DNA of 64,000 nt from Channa striata (Eukaryota; Chordata; Actinopteri; Anabantiformes; Channidae): positions 26,082,875 to 26,146,874 of the forward strand of contig CM065175.1 of the NCBI GenBank assembly GCA_033026295.1, written 5' to 3'. Made by a program: the position numbers and the translations under genes. How positions within the stretch are numbered: position 1 is the first letter of the stretch; each line of letters starts with the position of its first letter. The notes beneath the pieces were generated by a model. The model was not told the origin of the DNA and searched no databases. It worked only from the letters and a program-made list of their open reading frames with translations. Below, piece by piece: positions 58,701-64,000 of this stretch.

Positions 58701-61700
58701 ATGTGACCAAAGTGCAACGTTTGCTCAGAGTTAATCCATCATTTTCTTGGTGTTTAGGGCAAAAAGTAACGTGAAACTGTAAGATGAGGGATTTAAACAG
58801 ACACCTGCCCTCCCTACATGGGACGACACATTAGTCATTACACGTGAGAGGGTGGAGGGTGAAAACCCATGTAGGCGTTCAGGTCAGACACAGTTCTTTC
58901 CCTTAGGCAGAGACCACAGACTTTCACCGAGAGTCCAGAAGACAAAGCCAAATCAACAATAACGGGTCTCGAACGTTTGTTTCCCAGCTCTGTCTTCACA
59001 ACTTATTTCTGTCATTTAATTATTGCAGCTTTAGTAATTTCAGACATAATAGATGAAGAACGACAGTGAGTGAAGTGAGACAATGATTAATCGGAGACTT
59101 TAGCAGGCTAATCCAACAGGTCGGCCGGTACGATAAAAGCTCAGGGTTCAGTCACGGGCAGGGAGGCTAACGAGAACCTGTTGGCCCAGTAAATTGTTGG
59201 CAGAGGTTTTATCTCTGGTATGTTTGGCACCAGAATCACCGTGTGACTTCATGTTGACACGTTGAAGGAAGAGTTTGCAACACTCGCATTCCTGTTGGTA
59301 CCTTTGTTGGACAGAGGTTGGTTCCTGGTGGCATGTGATGTTTGCTTAAGAGAAGTCAGGGAAACTAAGAAAAAGTTCCCACAGCTGTTTCCAGATGAGA
59401 CAAAACAAAATCATTGTGGCATATGTTGCTATTGAAAGCAGTGAGTTTAATTTAAAGTGAAATATGAGTTTACAGAGGAACTTAAGGGAAAATTAGAGAG
59501 CAGGTTAAATATTTTTGTATTTCTAACACACATTAGTTTGTAATGCCATTTTTTTATTCATGTATTTAGGTTTAATTATAGTTAAAATAGTCAGTTGAAA
59601 AATTTATATTATATAATATATATATATAATAGATCTTTTTTTTACTCAGGAAAATTGTTGATTTTGAGAATATTTTTTCAAAAATATCCTTAATTTATAC
59701 ATTTTATCTCTGTGTTTGTAATGATAATGTAATGTAACAGAACTGATATGACATATATCCATGAATATAGTCAGCTGATGTGCAGGACGTCGTCTCCCTC
59801 TGGTGGCTGAAAAACTTACTGCGGTTATTAAACTTCAACAGCTTCCTGTTGGGAAGGTTCACGTCCTCAGTTTCAGCTGGGACAGTATTAGTGAGGCCCG
59901 GCTCGTAGTCCTGGTCCAGTTCATCCCAGAGATGTTGGACAAGGGCTGGTGAAACATTTACTCCCTGGTGGAGCTAAAACTGTGTCAAACAAATGTCTGT
60001 GGAACCAAACTTGTCCAAGTCTGACCCCCAGTGGACCGGTAGAATAAGGCACCTCACAGCTGGATCCTGTGCTGAGTCCATCATAGTCCATCAGAGTCTG
60101 TCCACGTCCAGAGCAGAGTTTTGTTATTTCTGTTATCATCTCTACCTCATTATAACCAAGCACAACCAAACGAACCCCCTCACTCTTGACTCCTGACAGG
60201 GGTCCTGTGGTTCATGCTGGGCCTTCAGCTCAGCCGGGGCCCTCGAGGGCCAACTGGCCAAGAAGACGGGCCAGCTGCTGTACCTCAGTCCCCAGAACCT
60301 CGTGGACTGTGTCACAGGGAACGACGGCTGCGGAGGAGGATACATGACCACTGCCTTCGAGTATGTGAATGAAAACGGAGGCATCGACTCTGAGGAGGCC
60401 TACCCCTACGCCGGAGTGGTAAGAAAAGCTGCACAAACACTGTGTGTCTAACTGTGGTAAAGTGTCATTTTTTGTCTTTTGGCTTATGGTTCTTGTCATT
60501 TTGGAACTTATCAAAGCAATTTAACTTCAAACAATAAATATTGAAAGACGTTAAATACAAAGTGTCTGGCCAAGGCCCCTTGCTGAAGTCCTGTAGGCTC
60601 GCTCATTAATTCATCTATGCTAATAGTGAAAGTAAAAGTAAAAGTATAATTTTAAAAAAGGCTGTTTTCGTCACCTTTGGCAAGAGCCTGACTGTTTCAG
60701 AATTTATGTAAAGTTCAGCTTGTCAGTCATCTCCTCTAATTCTCGGAAAGAAAGAAAAAAATCTTCTAAAAATAGTCAATGTGACAACAACTTTCAGAAA
60801 TGTCTTTGTTTACCTCCGCAAAGAGTGAAACCAGAATAGTTATGGAACCTGTGACACCTTGAGCCGATCACATGGTGACATGCACAAACACACAAAAAAA
60901 CTTGATACCAATCATTCCATTTTGACTGTACAGCAGCAGCTAAAATTTGACACAAAGCTGCTGACTGACCCGAAACGATGAGGCAGATATTCCCACACTC
61001 ATAGTTTCGTCTTTAGTCAGTAGAGGAAGAAAAACTGCAGTCTCACCATTGTTTCTATGAAAAGACGCAGATCAGACACATGACAAGTAAAATGTGCATG
61101 TGACACTTTTTAATTTGACGAGTGGACAAGCTGAATAATTGCTGGTCTTTCCACCGACTTTCACCCGTCTTCTCTGCAGGACCAGCCTTGCCGCTACAAT
61201 TCAACAGGCATGGCAGCCCAGTGCAAAGGCTACAAAGAGGTACCAGTGGGCGACGAGCACGCGCTGGCGGTGGCGCTGTACAAAGTGGGTCCGGTATCTG
61301 TGGGCATCGACGCCATGCAGAGCAGCTTCCAGTTCTACCAGAGAGGTTAGAGAAAAACTCAGATTTCCTGCAAATACAGGGGCAGTTGATGTGGGTCTAA
61401 CAGGGGAACCCCACACCCCCAAAATGTGGGGAGGGTCACTTTTGTTAGCAATAGCTCCTGACAGAATTGACATGAACTAATACTTTTGTTAATAATTATT
61501 TGCTAAATGAATTTTGTTCAGAATTTAAAAACATTGCATTTCAAGAAATGTGAAGTGGTTCTCTGGGTGGGAACCGTCACAACGTCAGTGCCGGCCACCA
61601 CCGCGCAAATAATTTCCTGTGTGCACGAACATGCTGCTATCAACTTCCTGATGTTCAATACACTCGAGCCACTGCTGAGTTGCTCTTCACATCTATGGGA

Positions 61701-62446
61701 CTGGCATTTCCCTAAAAAATATTCAATATAACAGAAAGAAACAACTAAGCTGGTAAATCTGAATCCGAACTAGGAATGGTGGAGTCCACCTGTAGCAGTT
61801 AGAAGTAGTATATTATTTAAAGATGAATATCAATTTGTGAAATGGCCAGTGCAGAGAGACATGCCAACCACAAAGAGCATCAAGAATAGACTGTGACTAC
61901 ATGAACATGTGACTCGCCCAGAATAAATCGAGGAGCGTCTTCACCTACAACAGTGAAGTTTTAACGTAGAAAATAGTCGGATCCTCGCTCAATCTGCCTG
62001 TCTGTCTCGTGTCCAGGTATTTACTACGACCCCAACTGTAACAAAGATGACATCAATCACGCCGTGCTGGCAGTGGGCTACGGAGTGAACACCAAGGGCA
62101 AGAAGTTCTGGATTGTCAAGAACAGGTGGGACACGTCACCTGTCTGAAAGGCACCAGGTGGCTCATAGGGCCACCAGAATGACACGGCAGCTCATTTACT
62201 GTCGTACCGTTGATTTGACGCGTTCTGTTGGCTTTGCCGGCGACAAACAGATGACACGAAATGCTGTTTGACTCCTGGCGATGCTCGACACCTCTCATAT
62301 CTCTTTCCTTCCATCTGCGCCACTGATGTTTTTCTTTGCTTGACAGCTGGAGCGAGAACTGGGGCAACAAGGGCTACATCCTGATGGCACGCAACCGTGG
62401 CAACCTCTGCGGCATCGCCAACCTGGCCAGCTACCCCATCATGTGA
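52913..62446 (+). CDS. ctsk: cathepsin K precursor
   Basis: Papain-family (C1A) lysosomal cysteine protease; in vertebrates it degrades collagen in osteoclast-mediated bone resorption. Spliced CDS 330 aa: 52,913-53,035, 56,589-56,711, 57,965-58,117, 60,200-60,418, 61,180-61,345, 62,017-62,125, 62,347-62,446; all introns GT-AG. Residues: signal peptide 1-16; I29 propeptide with WEQWK, IWEKN...IEAHN and GMNHLGD; mature enzyme from about IPKSVDYRKKG; oxyanion Gln133, catalytic Cys139 in GSCGSCWAFS, DGCGGGYM, His276 in NHAVLAVGYG, Asn297 in IVKNSW; C-terminus CGIANLASYPIM. Length (human 329) and the positions of Cys139 and His276 agree with human CTSK. It is the only unit of the four-member array with protease exons. 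Promoter and first exon are shared with the neighbouring propeptide-only copies, suggesting co-expression. The ATG lies one base into exon 2. Confidence 0.96.
53811..54110. repeat. dispersed teleost repeat in ctsk intron 2
   Basis: Contains GATGATGGAACGAGCTGCCA, CTCATGAAACGGAAACTC, GCACTTTGCTTTGATGTTTT and ends TGCCAAATGAGTCAACGTAA, the opposite orientation of the element at 49,444-49,660. Confidence 0.6.
54111..56588. other. ctsk intron 2, remaining part
   Basis: Non-coding; holds the (TG)n run at 55.7 kb and no recognised exon. Confidence 0.6.
55717..55795 (+). repeat. (TG)n microsatellite in ctsk intron 2
   Basis: About 79 bp of TG with one TC interruption. Confidence 0.95.
56838..56891 (+). 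repeat. (CAGACAGAGACA)n tandem repeat in ctsk intron 3
   Basis: Four to five copies of a 12-base unit (ACAGACAGAGAC). Confidence 0.85.
59770..60170 (+). repeat. ctsk intron 4 segment duplicated after copies A, B and C
   Basis: Matches 40,520-40,864 throughout and shorter parts of 31,636-31,735 and 45,040-46,510. It marks the 3' end of the duplicated unit, about 30 bp before exon 5. Confidence 0.8.
60419..61179. other. ctsk intron 5
   Basis: Ordinary intron sequence; nothing further recognised. Confidence 0.7.
61346..62016. other. ctsk intron 6
   Basis: Ordinary intron sequence; nothing further recognised. Confidence 0.7.
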
Positions 62447-63147
62447 GGGGACTCGAGCTCAGGGGACGATGAGGAAGGACAAAAGGGCTTCATTTTGACT
62501 ACTACGTGTACACACAAAACACCCACTTGCTCATTTCAAATTTTAGGAACCACTACAAAGAAATTCCTTCAGCAAATAGATGTTTGAATTTTCAAAGAAT
62601 GCAAAGAATCAAATTCAAGTCTTACTGCCTTTCGAAATGAAAATGTTACAGACTCAAGCGTCCTTAAAAGTGTCTGCTCAGGACGTTGAAGGAGTTTTTG
62701 AAGCCCTTTGAACTCCTTTCAGTTTTATCTCCAAAGTAGCAGACCTCCATTGTGGCTGGCTCCACGAAGAAACTGATTTCCTTTGTTTTAGCCTACCTCC
62801 AGGGCATGGTGTTAGTAACGCTAATCCAGAACACAGACTGGTTTTGTGCCAAAGTGCCAAGTTGAATCTACAAACCCACCAGACTCAAATTTTGCAGAAT
62901 TTGGCTGCTAGGATGTGACATTTTCAGTCTCTAGGTTTAATTACAGTTTGTGTGAAGACTAACAAAGTTTAAAGTTTCATTGTGGAAGAAATTATGGGTA
63001 ACGATACATCCTCCTTTCCTGCAAATGCACAATTCCTATGAAATCATAACCATTCTGTTCTCTTCATCATGTTGACTTTTGTTGTCGTTGTTCTGTTCAG
63101 CACTTTTCTAATGATTAATCTGTAAATTGATGTTTTCTATGAAACGG

Positions 63148-63153
63148 AATAAA
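63148..63153 (+). promoter_or_regulatory. ctsk: ctsk polyadenylation signal
   Basis: AATAAA in CGGAATAAAGATTTGTGTG, giving a 3' UTR of about 0.7 kb. Confidence 0.75.
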
Positions 63154-63169
63154 GATTTGTGTGTGAATT

Positions 63170-64000
63170 TGAACGCATCATTTGGAGTTTTTAATTTAAA
63201 GTCAGCACCAAAAATTCTGAGACGAATGCTGTTAATCAAAATTATTTATTTCCACTCGTCTGTTTGTCATTTTTTTAATTTTGTATCCGTTTAGAAGAAA
63301 TGTGTACAGGAAACTACACAATGTGTTAAAAAAGATTCCCCAAAACCCTTTTTACACTATTTTAATAAGGAAAATGAGGACTGAGGAACAGTGGGGGGGT
63401 TTAATGGGGGGCATTGTTTTCAGGCTTGTGCACAAAAAACAGCTGATTGGAAACAGATTATTAGCTACTTCATAAATGAGCTATAATATTAAAAACACCC
63501 CATCACTTTAAACTCAACTCGGCCGACTTTGTCAAATGAGGACAAAAGCTGATGTCTCTCATCGTTTAAACCTTTGTGGGGACAGGAATAGCACCTGAAA
63601 GCTGGTCGTTCTCATTTGGAATGAGAACGACCAGGTTTCAGGTGCTAAAACTCTGAGTCTTCACTTGTTATCAGGGATCATGAGCAAAAGTAAATGTCTT
63701 AAACATAAAAAGGGAAATAAATGTGTTTCCATGAGGCCTTTGAGAGGCTGGCAGTGCTGACAAAACCTGCCTGTGGCTGAGCGTTACTGCTGAACGCTGC
63801 ACCTCCGTTCTCACGGGCATGTGTCTCTGCGACCACTAACCACAGACTCAGTAAACCCTGATGTAAAAGAACGAGCACGTTAAAATGCCACTTGACGGTT
63901 TGACCTTTAAACATTTCCATTTCGTTTCCATTTACTACTGGTTTTGCACAGCAGTTTGTAAAACTGAAATGATTTGTAATAGTGGAATGAAATATCATCT
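63170..64000. other. downstream of ctsk
   Basis: No gene recognised; contains the hairpin at 63,589-63,647. Confidence 0.5.
63589..63647. repeat. near-perfect inverted repeat (28-bp arms, 3-base loop)
   Basis: Left arm 63,589-63,616 starts TAGCACCTGAAAG; right arm 63,620-63,647 ends TTTCAGGTGCTA. One mismatch in 28 pairs (63,601/63,635), loop TGG. The loop is too short for a typical microRNA precursor. Confidence 0.85.

Noticed and set aside
63589..63647. microRNA precursor
   Set aside because: The loop is only three bases and the stem nearly perfect, unlike normal animal pre-miRNAs.
1..64000. CRISPR arrays, bacterial operons, prophage
   Set aside because: Sequence is vertebrate nuclear DNA with spliced genes; no such structures were seen.

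Overview
The window is vertebrate nuclear DNA, most likely from a teleost fish. Evidence: genes broken by GT-AG introns, long (TG)n/(CA)n/(AT)n microsatellites, degenerate interspersed repeats of kinds common in fish genomes, a lingo4-type gene, and a cathepsin K gene with vertebrate residue numbering. LINGO4 and CTSK also lie in the same chromosomal region in mammals (human 1q21), so the pairing is old synteny.

Layout. 0.8-5.1 kb (minus strand): lingo4, a neuronal LRR-Ig membrane protein coded almost entirely by one exon, with predicted 5' exons and a TATA promoter near 5.08 kb. 5.1-24.7 kb: a long gene-poor stretch with microsatellites, SINE-like and other repeat remnants, a purine-rich tract and one CpG-rich block (14.9-15.4 kb). 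24.7-63.2 kb (plus strand): a tandem array of four units derived from cathepsin K. The last unit is the complete ctsk gene (CDS 52,913-62,446, 7 coding exons, 330 aa, catalytic C139/H276/N297). The first three (A about 26.9-31.2 kb, B about 36.2-40.2 kb, C about 42.1-44.7 kb) keep only the propeptide (inhibitor I29) exons and lack all protease exons.

Main result. Copies A and B encode 101- and 100-aa I29-only proteins with no signal peptide and a cysteine-rich C-terminus. Copy C encodes a 119-aa I29-only protein that keeps the ctsk signal peptide and stops at a TAG replacing the last codon of exon 4. They resemble free-standing propeptide-like inhibitors of the CTLA-2/crammer/salarin type (MEROPS I29), here sitting directly upstream of the protease they derive from. 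The sequence shows how this arose: intron-4 homology in unit B ends about 30 bp before the point where ctsk has the exon carrying the catalytic Cys, so the duplicated unit contained the propeptide but not the enzyme. In A and B the old splice acceptor and start codon are destroyed, and two Leu codons of the former signal peptide have become Met codons, which retargets the protein to the cytosol.

Between copies the exons differ far more than the introns (exon 3 of A versus B: 17 differences in 123 nt, 13 of 15 changed codons replacing an amino acid; adjoining intron: 1 difference in about 93 nt). A 317-bp block of intron 1 is identical at all but 2 positions between A and ctsk. This is the pattern expected of fast adaptive coding change and/or intron conversion. 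Units A, C and ctsk share the same TATA promoter and first exon, which suggests inhibitor and protease are co-expressed. All comparisons were made by eye; no searches or alignments were run.
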